Assembly: GCA_002455605.1 (NCBI GenBank)
Contig: DKLE01000171.1
Span: 1-15,221, forward strand
Length of the DNA: 15,221 nucleotides
Source: Firmicutes bacterium UBA6648
GTDB taxonomy: Bacteria; Bacillota; Clostridia; Peptostreptococcales; Anaerovoracaceae
Reading direction: 5' to 3'
Shown here: in pieces, positions 1 through 6,938 of the stretch
How positions within the stretch are numbered: position 1 is the first letter of the stretch
How the letters are laid out: every line of letters begins with the position of its first letter
Position numbers and translations under genes: made by a program
The notes under the pieces: generated by a model
Database searches by the model: none
Seen by the model: only the letters and a program-made list of their open reading frames with translations
Told to the model about the DNA's origin: nothing

Positions 1-108
1 ATGATGTATAAGCATGGTGAGCAGATAGCGAAGAAGTTCTTACCAAATCAGCAGTATTTCAACCATCTGACACGTAGCAAGGAGATAAGGAGGGAAATCG
101 ATGGCTGA
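1..108 (+). CDS. istA: IS21-like transposase IstA, C-terminal end (partial)
   Basis: An open frame runs from the window edge to a TGA at 106-108, giving the last 35 residues of a basic protein (HGEQIAKKFL near its start, TRSKEIRREIDG at the end). By itself it is too short to identify. The call rests on position: it overlaps the next gene by 8 nt, exactly as istA overlaps istB in IS21 elements. IstA is the DDE transposase that cuts and joins the element ends. The ribosome binding site for istB (AGGAGGG region, 88-94) lies inside this frame, so translation of the two is probably coupled. Confidence 0.6.
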   Translation: MMYKHGEQIAKKFLPNQQYFNHLTRSKEIRREIDG

Positions 109-787
109 TATAACTGAAATCCGCGAGTTGGCTAAGAAGCTAAATCTATGGAATATTTCCAGGGGATATATTGATTTGAATGATGAGAAACTGTCCAATC
201 TAGATTATCTTCAGATGATATTACAAAAAGAACTAGAGATACGAGCCAGACAAAAACAGATCAAGCTAAGAAGGGCAAGCAAACTTCCCAACAAGGTATT
301 TGAATTATCGAATTTAAACAAAGGTTTGGAATGGCAAATTAAACAATTATCCCATCTGACATGGCTTAATGAAGAACAAAACGTTATTCTGCTTGGTAAA
401 TGCGGGACAGGCAAAACTAGTCTTGCAGTTCATCTTGGAGAAACAGCGATCGGTAATGGACATAAAACTTACTATGCATCCATTGATACTTTTGTATCTA
501 TTGTAGAGAACAAAGATATAAACCCAAAAGCAGGAGCAACCTTCTCATATATGCGGGAGTGCGACTTGATTATTATTGATGATGTTTTTTATCTAGAACC
601 AACCAGGTCAGAGTTGCAGGCTTTTTATCGAGCAGTTACTTTTCTTAATGAAACAAGAAGTATCATTTTTATTACCAATCGAGAAATATCTACATGGTTA
701 GATGTAGTGGAAGACAAACATCTTTGTCAGACTCTGTTAGATAGAATAACAGCCAATTGTCAGATCATTCGCTTGACCGACAGATAA
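101..787 (+). CDS. istB: IS21-like transposition helper ATPase IstB
   Basis: This 228-residue protein has the IstB/DnaC-type AAA+ core. Walker A is GKCGTGKT at residues 99-106, Walker B is LIIIDD at about 156-161, and a sensor-1-like FITN stretch lies near residue 184. The basic N-terminal part (about 45-65) fits the DNA-binding helical region of IstB. In this family IstB assembles on target DNA with ATP, bends it and recruits IstA to insert the element. The length is slightly below the usual 250 or so residues, but all core motifs are present. The ATG at 101 is preceded by GGAGGG at 89-94 and overlaps the istA end, so the start is well supported. It looks intact and would work only if istA outside the window is intact too. 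Confidence 0.85.
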   Translation: MADITEIRELAKKLNLWNISRGYIDLNDEKLSNLDYLQMILQKELEIRARQKQIKLRRASKLPNKVFELSNLNKGLEWQIKQLSHLTWLNEEQNVILLGKCGTGKTSLAVHLGETAIGNGHKTYYASIDTFVSIVENKDINPKAGATFSYMRECDLIIIDDVFYLEPTRSELQAFYRAVTFLNETRSIIFITNREISTWLDVVEDKHLCQTLLDRITANCQIIRLTDR

Positions 788-905
788 ATTAAAATACTCA
801 CCTCTTTTCTAGAAAAGGGTTAATACTCAAATTTGAAAACTATGCCGATTAACGGTTTTATATAGATGCAAAAAATCTCACGAAATCCTAAGATTAGCTT
901 AACTT

Positions 906-1010
906 TTGAGATTTTCTGCAGTTTCTGGGGTAGGGGGGTCTAAATCTCCACCACTTTTTGCCCCGGAAACGGGCGTGGGGTTTCGTGTGAAAAAATTGCG
1001 AAATCAAAAG
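906..1010 (+). other. Phage-like G-rich junction sequence
   Basis: The stretch around 928-983 (GGGGTAGGGGGGTCTAAATC, then a GCCCCGGAAACGGGCGTGGGG-like run) is far more G-rich than its surroundings. It resembles a conserved segment I associate with the DNA just upstream of terminase genes in Gram-positive phages; that identification is from memory. It is read in frame with the recombinase fragment downstream (GVGGSKSPPLFAPETGVG), but this peptide is not part of any recombinase domain. It therefore marks a rearrangement junction rather than a protein N-terminus. Confidence 0.4.
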
Positions 1011-1571
1011 TGCGGCGATATTTACCGACGGGTGCATTGGAATAACCGAGGTTACAAGTCAATCGTTTGGAGATGCGTTAGTCGATTGGAGGAAAAAGGA
1101 TCTGAATGTACTGCACCTACCATAAACGAGGAAACATTACAGGCAGCAGTGGTTAAGGCTATTAATGAACTTTTGGCTAACAAAGAACCCTTCCTATCAG
1201 TGTTACAGAAAAACATAGCTACCGTCCTTAATGAAGAAAATGATAATACCACCGATGATATAGATAGAAATTTGGAAGAGTTACAACAACAGCTCCTTAT
1301 ACAAGCAAAATCAAAGAATGATTATGAAGATGTGGCTGATGAAATTTATCGACTTCGGGAATTAAAGCAAAATGCACTAGTAGAGAAAGCAGAGCGAGAA
1401 GGAAAAAGGCAACGACTCGCTGAAATGACTGATTTCTTGAATGAGCAATCCTGCGAGTTAGAGGAGTATGACGAGCAATTAGTAAGGTGGCTTATTGAAA
1501 GGGTTACGGTGCATGATGACAGAATTGAGGTGGAATTTAAGTCAAGTATTGCAATAGATATAGAAAATTAA
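1008..1571 (+). pseudogene. Large serine recombinase, 3' fragment
   Basis: From about 1008 the frame encodes the C-terminal part of a large serine (resolvase/invertase) recombinase. It begins inside the zinc beta-ribbon (KCGDIYRR, then VWRC and a later Cys before TAPTINEETL). A long charged coiled-coil region follows (about 1240-1440), and then the typical end VRWLIERVTVHDDRIEVEFK. Such enzymes integrate and excise conjugative or mobilisable elements. The catalytic resolvase domain, the recombinase domain and the first Cys of the zinc ribbon (normally CxxC) are gone, replaced by the unrelated G-rich DNA upstream, so this is a non-functional remnant. An ATG at 906 keeps the frame open but is not a true start. 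The att site of such elements usually lies close beyond the recombinase gene, so 1572-1760 may hold an old element boundary. Confidence 0.8.
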
Positions 1572-1582
1572 ATATAAGACTT

Positions 1583-1630
1583 GCCGCTGATTTAGGGAAA
1601 TAGCTCTTGATTGGCGGCTTTTCGTTTTTA
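1583..1630 (+). terminator. Intrinsic terminator after the recombinase fragment
   Basis: GCCGC (1583-1587) pairs with GCGGC (1614-1618). The stem extends inward by five further pairs, three of them G-U, and is followed by TTTTCGTTTTT. It sits 12 nt after the recombinase stop codon and separates the remnant from the cassette downstream. Between 1631 and 1793 I see no gene and no convincing sigma-A promoter, only a small hairpin (AACTT 1661-1665 with AAGTT 1672-1676). Confidence 0.65.
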
Positions 1631-1793
1631 TAATACTTATGTCATACAGGAAATTGAAAAAACTTAACGGCAAGTTGCACAAGCTACTATTTTTTATAAA
1701 ATACTGTCTATTGGATAATTCTGGATTCATGTAGTCTACGGAGCGTGGATTATATTTTGAGATACATTGTTTTATACTAGAGTCGAGGTGAAA

Positions 1794-2141
1794 ATGATGG
1801 ATACAAAAAGAAAAAAAGAGCTTTTAGAAGCCTATAAAAACAGACATCCTGAAATGGGAGTAATATCTTACCGTTGTAAAGAAACTGGCGAGGTATTTTT
1901 GGGTATCTCCAAAGATACAAAATCAGACTTTAACAGCACTAATATGAAATTGGCAGCCAACTGGCATCCTAATAAACGATTACAGGAACTCTGGAACAAA
2001 TATGGCTCTGAAGGCTTTGAACTATCAGTTATTAAAGTGTTAAAGTATGATGACCCACATGAAGATCATACAGCAAAATTAGAAAGTTTGAGAGAACAGT
2101 GTCTCGCTGCTGATCCAAATGCAAGGAGGATATGGCGATGA
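1794..2141 (+). CDS. GIY-YIG-fold protein, probably catalytically inactive
   Basis: The protein has about 115 residues. The ATG at 1794 or 1797 sits 4-7 nt after GAGGTG (1785-1790), better than the upstream ATG at 1767, which has no ribosome binding site. The pattern of the GIY-YIG nuclease fold is clear: GVI, ten residues, FLG, then SKD, and the motif NKRLQELWNKYG followed by FELSVIKVL. However, the two signature motifs have changed from GIY and YIG to GVI and FLG, and the usual catalytic Arg after the second motif is not evident (SKDTKSDFNS). A DNA-cleaving role is therefore doubtful, and binding or a structural role is more likely. It is the first gene of a tight three-gene unit: its stop overlaps the next start as ATGA, and the third gene starts 2 nt after the second. 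I infer that the three proteins work together. Confidence 0.72.
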   Translation: MMDTKRKKELLEAYKNRHPEMGVISYRCKETGEVFLGISKDTKSDFNSTNMKLAANWHPNKRLQELWNKYGSEGFELSVIKVLKYDDPHEDHTAKLESLREQCLAADPNARRIWR

Positions 2142-2602
2142 ATGAAAAAGTTGTTATGGTGTCAAATGATTATGACCGTATAGATGGCAGAAATGCTTAT
2201 CAATCTGACATCAAATGTTTAACGTTAGGTGCGCCTATGCGGGAAGAAAATAAAAAAATGCAGATTGCCGCACAGATTTGGAAAAATGATAAAGATGGTG
2301 AATTGATTTTGGCCCAGGAGCTGCCCATCCATCAAATATTTGATTTGATGATTTTTTTGTCCAGGACATTGCTTTACTTCAAGGAGGCTTACCGACTCCC
2401 CCTTTTATATGACCCGGAAAAACCCACAGTGGAACGAGTTGGAGTACAAGGTGGGGTATTACCAGTAGAAGTGTGTGTAGACAATCAAAATATCAATGAG
2501 GACATCAAAGCATTTGCCCAAAGTTTAAATGATTTAGGAGAAATAATTGGAGAACGCAGGCGAGTGCTTAGCCGCATACTAGAAGAGTTGGAGTGTTACT
2601 AA
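2138..2602 (+). CDS. DUF6530-like protein of unknown function
   Basis: This soluble protein of about 154 residues has no signal peptide or membrane segment. From memory it resembles the DUF6530 family: an N-terminal VSNDYDRIDGRNA stretch, a central LPIHQIFDLMIFLSR helix, EAYRLPLLYDPEKP, and a final NDLGEIIGERRRVLSRILEEL helix. No enzyme motif is recognisable. The start at 2138 is chosen over 2132 because AAGGAGG (2123-2129) is 8 nt from 2138 but only 2 nt from 2132, and 2138 gives an ATGA overlap with the preceding stop. The next gene starts 2 nt after this stop. Its place between a GIY-YIG-fold protein and an AAA-VWA protein suggests a partner or client of the ATPase, but that is inference. 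Confidence 0.7.
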   Translation: MNEKVVMVSNDYDRIDGRNAYQSDIKCLTLGAPMREENKKMQIAAQIWKNDKDGELILAQELPIHQIFDLMIFLSRTLLYFKEAYRLPLLYDPEKPTVERVGVQGGVLPVEVCVDNQNINEDIKAFAQSLNDLGEIIGERRRVLSRILEELECY

Positions 2603-2604
2603 CA

Positions 2605-4644
2605 ATGAAAAAGACTTGTATTTTGTCACCGGACAGGCAGCTGACTGAAGAGGAACAGTCGCTTGTCTGGAAAAAGCCGCCTTCACATATTGAAAGTGAA
2701 GCAGAAAAACGAATATATGAAGAGATCGTACGAAATTGGAATTGCGGTGAAATGAAAATTAGCACCATTTTGCTGGAAGGGGATGCTGGTTCGGGAAAAA
2801 CCGAGATTGCCAAAGCTTTATCTGCTGATTTTAACCTGCCTTATACGAAAGTAACCTGTTTTGCAGATATGGATAAATCCGATGTCCTGGGTGCGATTCT
2901 TCCGGTGCTGTCAGAAGAAGATGGTCATTCTGATAAGGTTGAATATCGCTATTATCCTTCTGAGATTGTTCGTGCATATGAAAATGGATGGCTCTTGGAG
3001 ATTCAGGAACCGACAGTGATTCGGGATGCTGCTGTTTTAATGGCGCTAAATTCCGCATTAGAACCAGATGGCAGTCTAAACTTGCCAACTCGTATCGCGC
3101 ATCGTCACCCTGATTTTATTGCGGTTATCACAACAAACCGCGGTTACAATGGCTTCCGGCCCTTAAATGAAGCTTTGCGAGATCGAGTGCAGCATGCAGA
3201 AAAACTAGATTTACCGCCTAAAGAAGTGATGATGGAGCGGGTTAAAGCTAAGACCGGTTATGAATCTGAACCTGTACTATCTCTTTTAGCTGAAACGATT
3301 ATGGTGCTGGATGAGACAGCCCGCGCCAATGCCATTAAAGGTGTGGCCGGTATGCGTTCTTATATCTTTTGGGTGGATGCCGTTCAAAGTGGTGCCTCAA
3401 TCCAAAAAAGTTTATATTATAAGGTGTTATACAAAATCACGACCGATCCGCAGGAGCTTGTTATTTTAGAGCAGGCACTGGCTAGTCATGGCTTGACAGA
3501 AAAGCTTGAGGAAATGGATCACATCTGTCAATCGCAAAAAGACGGAGAAAATCCTGAAGTAATGGAACTTAATATTACCGAAAACGGAGAATTCTCGGCC
3601 AATACAGATCAAGCTGATAAAAATGCAGTGCGTCTGAGAAAATCAGAAGACAGTGAGGGGCATTCTGATACGAGCAGTGATAAAAATACTGATATTTCAA
3701 GCAATGATAATGGAGAAAATGGCACTCCATTCTATCATGAGCTCGATAAATCAGATACAACCGAATTACAAAAAAAAGAATTTCGTAAACAGTTGAACAG
3801 GGAAGCACGGCAAAGTGTTCAAGGAAGTGTCCATGAAGATATTAAGTTGATTGTCCATCGTCCGGAAGTTACCTACCAGAACAGGGAAGAGTATAACCGT
3901 ATGATGACAACTTTGATGCCAGTTATTCGGGAATTAATCAGAAAAACAAATCCGCTGTTGGAGCATGAATTATCTGCTGAATTCGCGAAATCGAGGTTGT
4001 ATGGCACAAAATTTTGTGCGGATCAGGTTGCCTCTATGGATTTTCGCACATTTGCCCGCAAGCGTCCGCCTGAGGAAGAACCCTCTATTGCGGTTGCTCT
4101 CAGGATTGATGAATCGGCTTCGATGTCAGCCTTTGGCCGATTAGAAGCTGCAAAGCAAGCTGCTGTTGCCTTGTATGAATTTTGCACAAGATGCGGTATT
4201 CCAATCATGGTCTACGGGGATACAGCAGACCGCTCCAAGCTTGAGCAAATGTCCATCCATGCCTATGTAGACTTTGAAAGCAAAGATGCAGATGAAAAAT
4301 ATGCTCTTATGAACATTCAGGCTCGCAGCAACAATCGGGATGGCATGGCATTGCGCATTATTTCCGATAGATTGCTTAATGCGCCCCAAAAATCCAAATT
4401 AATAATCAGCATCAGTGACGGGCAGCCTAAGGCTATGCCTGATTATTCAGGTGAAAAGGCAGCGTATGATATGAAAGATACTTTGCAGGAATTTAGGCGA
4501 AAAGGCATCCAGTTCCTAGCTGCAGCCATTGGACAGGATAAGGAGGCCATCCGAGAACTTTACGGTGCTGAAAACACACTGGATATAACCGATTTGAAGC
4601 AGCTTCCAGCAAGGTTGGTACAAATAATCGCAAGGTTCATGTAG
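2605..4644 (+). CDS. MoxR-type AAA+ ATPase fused to a NorD/CobT-like VWA domain
   Basis: This 679-residue protein joins two domains that are usually encoded separately. The N-terminal AAA+ domain has Walker A GDAGSGKT (residues 59-66), Walker B WLLEIQE (about 129-135), sensor 1 TTN (176-178) and an arginine-rich ALRDRVQ segment near 190-196. A charged, low-complexity linker runs from about 300 to 400. The C-terminal VWA domain has an intact MIDAS: DESAS at about 502-506, NNRDGMAL, and ISDGQPKAMPDY. MoxR-VWA pairs such as NorQ-NorD, CbbQ-CbbO and RavA-ViaA act as ATP-driven chaperones that remodel or load metal into a client. By analogy this is the motor of the cassette, with the client probably encoded next to it. 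The ATG at 2605 follows the upstream stop by 2 nt; a GTG at 2593 is the alternative. Translation is probably coupled, as the GGAG at 2590-2593 is rather distant. Confidence 0.85.
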   Translation: MKKTCILSPDRQLTEEEQSLVWKKPPSHIESEAEKRIYEEIVRNWNCGEMKISTILLEGDAGSGKTEIAKALSADFNLPYTKVTCFADMDKSDVLGAILPVLSEEDGHSDKVEYRYYPSEIVRAYENGWLLEIQEPTVIRDAAVLMALNSALEPDGSLNLPTRIAHRHPDFIAVITTNRGYNGFRPLNEALRDRVQHAEKLDLPPKEVMMERVKAKTGYESEPVLSLLAETIMVLDETARANAIKGVAGMRSYIFWVDAVQSGASIQKSLYYKVLYKITTDPQELVILEQALASHGLTEKLEEMDHICQSQKDGENPEVMELNITENGEFSANTDQADKNAVRLRKSEDSEGHSDTSSDKNTDISSNDNGENGTPFYHELDKSDTTELQKKEFRKQLNREARQSVQGSVHEDIKLIVHRPEVTYQNREEYNRMMTTLMPVIRELIRKTNPLLEHELSAEFAKSRLYGTKFCADQVASMDFRTFARKRPPEEEPSIAVALRIDESASMSAFGRLEAAKQAAVALYEFCTRCGIPIMVYGDTADRSKLEQMSIHAYVDFESKDADEKYALMNIQARSNNRDGMALRIISDRLLNAPQKSKLIISISDGQPKAMPDYSGEKAAYDMKDTLQEFRRKGIQFLAAAIGQDKEAIRELYGAENTLDITDLKQLPARLVQIIARFM

Positions 4645-4656
4645 TATGATATACTA
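4642..4656. promoter_or_regulatory. Palindromic candidate operator before the XRE regulator
   Basis: TAGTATGATATACTA is a perfect inverted repeat with 6-bp arms and a 3-bp centre. It begins on the last codons of the AAA-VWA gene and ends 21 nt before the regulator start. Its size suits an XRE dimer. A TATACT within it resembles a -10 box, but no good -35 lies at the right distance. Autoregulation by the downstream protein is an inference. Confidence 0.4.
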
Positions 4657-4677
4657 AAGAGAAATGGAGGTGGTGGC

Positions 4678-5268
4678 ATGGACTGTGTGAAAATAGGCAA
4701 TTTAATTGCCAAGCTACGAAAGGAAAAAAAACTTACCCAGAGAAATATTGCAGATGCACTGGGTATTCAAAATAAAACTGTTTCAAAATGGGAATGTGGT
4801 TTAGGATGTCCTGACCTATCGCTGTGGCCAGAACTATCTACTATTTTGGGTGTTGATATGAAACAGATGATGGAGGGTGAAATCACATCAAATAAGCCGG
4901 ATAGCGGCAATATTGATAAAGTACGTTTTTACGTCTGTCCTTCCTGTGGAAATATTTTGGTGAGCACAGGAAGTGCCTCTATCTTCTGCTGCGGAAGAAA
5001 GTTAGAACGTATCTTGCCTACTGTTGCAACTATTGCACCAAAAATCACGGTAGAGGAAATAGATACTGATTACTTTGTCACTTTTGACCATCCAATGACC
5101 AAAGATCATTATCTTTCTTTTGTGGCCTGTGTTAAAAGTGACAGAGTATTTCTAAATCGCTTGTACCCAGAGCAAAGTCCAACTTGTAGGTTTCCTATAA
5201 CTACCGGTGGCAAACTATTTGTTTATTGTATTAAGCATGGCTTATCGGTATATTCAGGTAATCTATAA
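4678..5268 (+). CDS. XRE regulator fused to a desulfoferrodoxin-like iron domain
   Basis: Residues 5-60 form an XRE/Cro helix-turn-helix (LRKEKKLTQRNIADALGIQN, then TVSKWECG). The rest resembles a two-centre desulfoferrodoxin. C87, C90, C104 and C105 reproduce the CxxC...CC desulforedoxin iron site. H138 (HPM), H144 (HYL) and C184-x-x-H187 (CIKHGL) match four of the five ligands of the superoxide reductase iron centre. The fifth, an early His in an EKH motif, is absent. A DNA-binding protein carrying such centres may sense superoxide, iron or oxygen rather than act as an enzyme. GGAGGTGG at 4666-4673 fixes the ATG at 4678. It lies 33 nt after the AAA-VWA gene on the same strand, so it may be read through from the cassette and control it. 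Confidence 0.82.
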   Translation: MDCVKIGNLIAKLRKEKKLTQRNIADALGIQNKTVSKWECGLGCPDLSLWPELSTILGVDMKQMMEGEITSNKPDSGNIDKVRFYVCPSCGNILVSTGSASIFCCGRKLERILPTVATIAPKITVEEIDTDYFVTFDHPMTKDHYLSFVACVKSDRVFLNRLYPEQSPTCRFPITTGGKLFVYCIKHGLSVYSGNL

Positions 5269-5337
5269 TTAAATCAATATTATCTTCCTGAGATGTATAT
5301 GTTTGTTGTACTGTCCGTGGCTTTTTTCAATTTTAAA

Positions 5338-5368
5338 CGTTGTTTAAAACAACTTATTGTGTTAAAAT
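5338..5368 (+). promoter_or_regulatory. Promoter and overlapping dyad of the mef leader
   Basis: TTGTTT (5340-5345), a 17-bp spacer and TAAAAT (5363-5368) make a good sigma-A promoter about 40 nt before the leader peptide. A 15-bp inverted repeat, GTTGTTTAAAACAAC (5339-5353, 7-bp arms around one base), covers the -35 box and could be an operator. Between 5269 and 5338 nothing else is seen. Confidence 0.6.
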
Positions 5369-5408
5369 ATATGCTGATACAAATAAGAGTTTAGGAGGAA
5401 CCGAAACT

Positions 5409-5435
5409 ATGACAGCCTCAATGCGTTTAAGATAA
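5409..5435 (+). CDS. Macrolide-sensing leader peptide MTASMRLR
   Basis: An eight-codon ORF, MTASMRLR, is preceded by AGGAGG at 5393-5398 with 10-nt spacing. It ends 9 nt before a terminator hairpin, and the mef gene follows. This peptide sequence matches, from memory, the leader described for inducible mef elements. There, a macrolide-bound ribosome stalls at the R-L-R segment, and the stall prevents formation of the downstream terminator so that transcription reaches the efflux gene. The R-x-R ending is the class of motif known to arrest macrolide-bound ribosomes. It is too short for gene finders, but its position and context make it convincing. Confidence 0.85.
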   Translation: MTASMRLR

Positions 5436-5444
5436 GCTGGCAAT

Positions 5445-5483
5445 AAAAAAAGCAGAATCTATCCCCGATGATAGGCTTTTTTG
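5445..5483 (+). terminator. Attenuator of the mef leader
   Basis: AAAAAAGC (about 5446-5453) pairs with GCTTTTTT (5475-5482), and CTATC (5459-5463) pairs with GATAG (5470-5474) around a CCCGAT loop. An AGAAT bulge lies on the 5' side, and the T-run forms the 3' arm. This intrinsic terminator starts only a few bases after the leader stop codon, as needed for ribosome-stalling control. It should cut transcription when no macrolide is present. Confidence 0.75.
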
Positions 5484-5535
5484 TTGTGCTTATTTATACG
5501 ATATTGAGCATTCATTAGTTACGGTGAGATATAAG

Positions 5536-5563
5536 TTATTTAACTATACCTTTATTTAACTAT
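5536..5563. repeat. Two direct copies of TTATTTAACTAT
   Basis: Exact 12-bp copies lie at 5536-5547 and 5552-5563, between the two mef terminators. Such close repeats may come from slippage or be part of an alternative leader structure. No function is evident. Confidence 0.5.
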
Positions 5564-5595
5564 GTCTTTAATATGAATGTTTCCAAATTGTATGT

Positions 5596-5640
5596 ATGCA
5601 GACCAAAAGCCACATTGTGGATTTAGGCCTGCATTTTTTA
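5596..5640 (+). terminator. Second terminator hairpin upstream of mef
   Basis: ATGCAG (5596-5601) pairs with CTGCAT (5629-5634), with two more G-C pairs after one mismatch. Inside lies a second perfect hairpin, CCACATTGTGG (5610-5620). The outer stem runs into TTTTTT. It lies about 60 nt before the mef ATG and could be a second attenuation point, or it could end unrelated upstream transcripts. Confidence 0.65.
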
Positions 5641-5701
5641 TTGCCTAGAATGCTATTCAAAATAGAAATTCAAGCAAAATAATATGCAGGAGATAATATA
5701 A

Positions 5702-6919
5702 ATGGAAAAATACAACAATTGGAAACTTAAGTTTTATACAATATGGGCAGGGCAGGCAGTATCATTAATCACTAGTGCCATCCTGCAAATGGCGATCATT
5801 TTTTACCTTACAGAGAAAACAGGATCTGCGATGGTCTTGTCTATGGCTTCACTAGTAGGTTTTTTACCCTATGCGGTCTTTGGACCAGCTATTGGTGTAT
5901 TAGTGGATCGTCATGATAGGAAGAAGATAATGATTGGTGCTGATTTAATTATCGCAGCAGCTGGGGCAGTGCTTGCTATTGTTGCATTGTATATGGAGCT
6001 ACCTATCTGGATGGTTATGGTAGTATTGTTTATCCGTAGCATTGGAACGGCTTTTCACACCCCGGCTCTCAATGCGGTTACGCCACTTTTAGTACCAGAA
6101 GAACAGCTTACGAAATGTGCAGGCTATAGTCAGTCTTTGCAGTCTATAAGCTATATTGTTAGTCCGGCGGTTGCAGCACTCTTATACTCCGTTTGGGAAC
6201 TAAATGCTATTATTGCCATCGATGTATTGGGTGCTGTGATTGCATCTATTACGGTAGCAATTGTACGTATTCCTAAGCTGGGTGATCAAGTGCAAAGTTT
6301 GAAACCAAATTTCATACGAGAAATGAAAGAAGGAATGGCTGTACTACGGCAAAATAAAGGATTATTTGCTTTATTACTCGTTGGAACATTATATATGTTT
6401 GTTTATATGCCCATAAATGCTTTATATCCTTTAATCACTATGGAATATTTTAATGGTACACCGATGCATATTTCTATTACGGAGATTGCTTATGCCTCTG
6501 GTATGTTGATAGGGGGTCTATTATTAGGGTTATTTGGGAATTACCAAAAGCGAATCTTATTAATAACGGCATCCATTTTTATGATGGGGATAAGCTTAAC
6601 CATTTCAGGATTACTTCCCCAAAGTGGATTTTTCATATTTGTAGTCTGCTGTGCAATAATGGGGCTTTCGGTTCCGTTTTACAGCGGTGTGCAAACAGCT
6701 CTTTTTCAGGAGAAAATTAAGCCTGAATATTTAGGACGTGTATTTTCTTTAACTGGAAGTATCATGTCTCTTGCTATGCCAATTGGGTTAATTCTTTCTG
6801 GATTCTTTGCTGATAGAATCGGTGTAAATCATTGGTTTTTACTATCAGGTATTTTAATTATTTGCATTGCAATAGTTTGCCCAATGATAACTGAGATTAG
6901 AAAATTAGATGCAAAATAA
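5702..6919 (+). CDS. mef: Mef-family macrolide efflux MFS transporter
   Basis: This 405-residue inner-membrane protein has about twelve hydrophobic segments and the MFS motif A GPAIGVLVDRHDRKK at residues 61-75. The N-terminus (MEKYNNWKLKFYTIWAGQAV) and much of the last third are essentially what I recall for Mef(A)/Mef(E). The region from about residue 220 to 310 looks clearly different from those, so this is a variant or a mosaic rather than standard Mef(A). Mef proteins export 14- and 15-membered macrolides using the proton gradient. AGGAG at 5689-5693 sits 8 nt before the ATG. It is preceded by the MTASMRLR leader and attenuator, so induction by macrolide is likely. Unusually, it is followed not by the ABC-F protein Msr(D) but by a nucleotidyltransferase gene. 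Confidence 0.9.
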   Translation: MEKYNNWKLKFYTIWAGQAVSLITSAILQMAIIFYLTEKTGSAMVLSMASLVGFLPYAVFGPAIGVLVDRHDRKKIMIGADLIIAAAGAVLAIVALYMELPIWMVMVVLFIRSIGTAFHTPALNAVTPLLVPEEQLTKCAGYSQSLQSISYIVSPAVAALLYSVWELNAIIAIDVLGAVIASITVAIVRIPKLGDQVQSLKPNFIREMKEGMAVLRQNKGLFALLLVGTLYMFVYMPINALYPLITMEYFNGTPMHISITEIAYASGMLIGGLLLGLFGNYQKRILLITASIFMMGISLTISGLLPQSGFFIFVVCCAIMGLSVPFYSGVQTALFQEKIKPEYLGRVFSLTGSIMSLAMPIGLILSGFFADRIGVNHWFLLSGILIICIAIVCPMITEIRKLDAK

Positions 6920-6938
6920 AATAAAGGAGTGTGTTCGT

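Larger units (their letters stand above)
1..870 (+). mobile_element. Right part of an IS21-family insertion sequence
   Basis: The end of an istA-like frame overlaps a complete istB-like gene, which is the diagnostic layout of IS21 elements; the left end lies outside the window. The right end is not certain. After the istB stop there is a perfect 14-bp palindrome (804-817, CTTTTCTAGAAAAG), then AT-rich DNA. A TGCA at 867-870 would suit the TG...CA termini of this family, so I place the boundary there tentatively. The left inverted repeat and the target duplication cannot be seen. Confidence 0.5.

Noticed and set aside
804..817. CTTTTCTAGAAAAG palindrome as a terminator after istB
   Set aside because: It has no room for a loop at full pairing and no T-run after it; it is more likely part of the IS end.
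906..1007. ATG 906 as the true start of a 221-residue protein
   Set aside because: The first 34 or so residues come from the G-rich junction and do not match recombinase domains; there is no ribosome binding site.
2568..3088. Minus-strand ORFs opposite the start of the AAA-VWA gene
   Set aside because: They are shadows of a gene with clear Walker motifs on the + strand and have no ribosome binding sites or recognisable domains.
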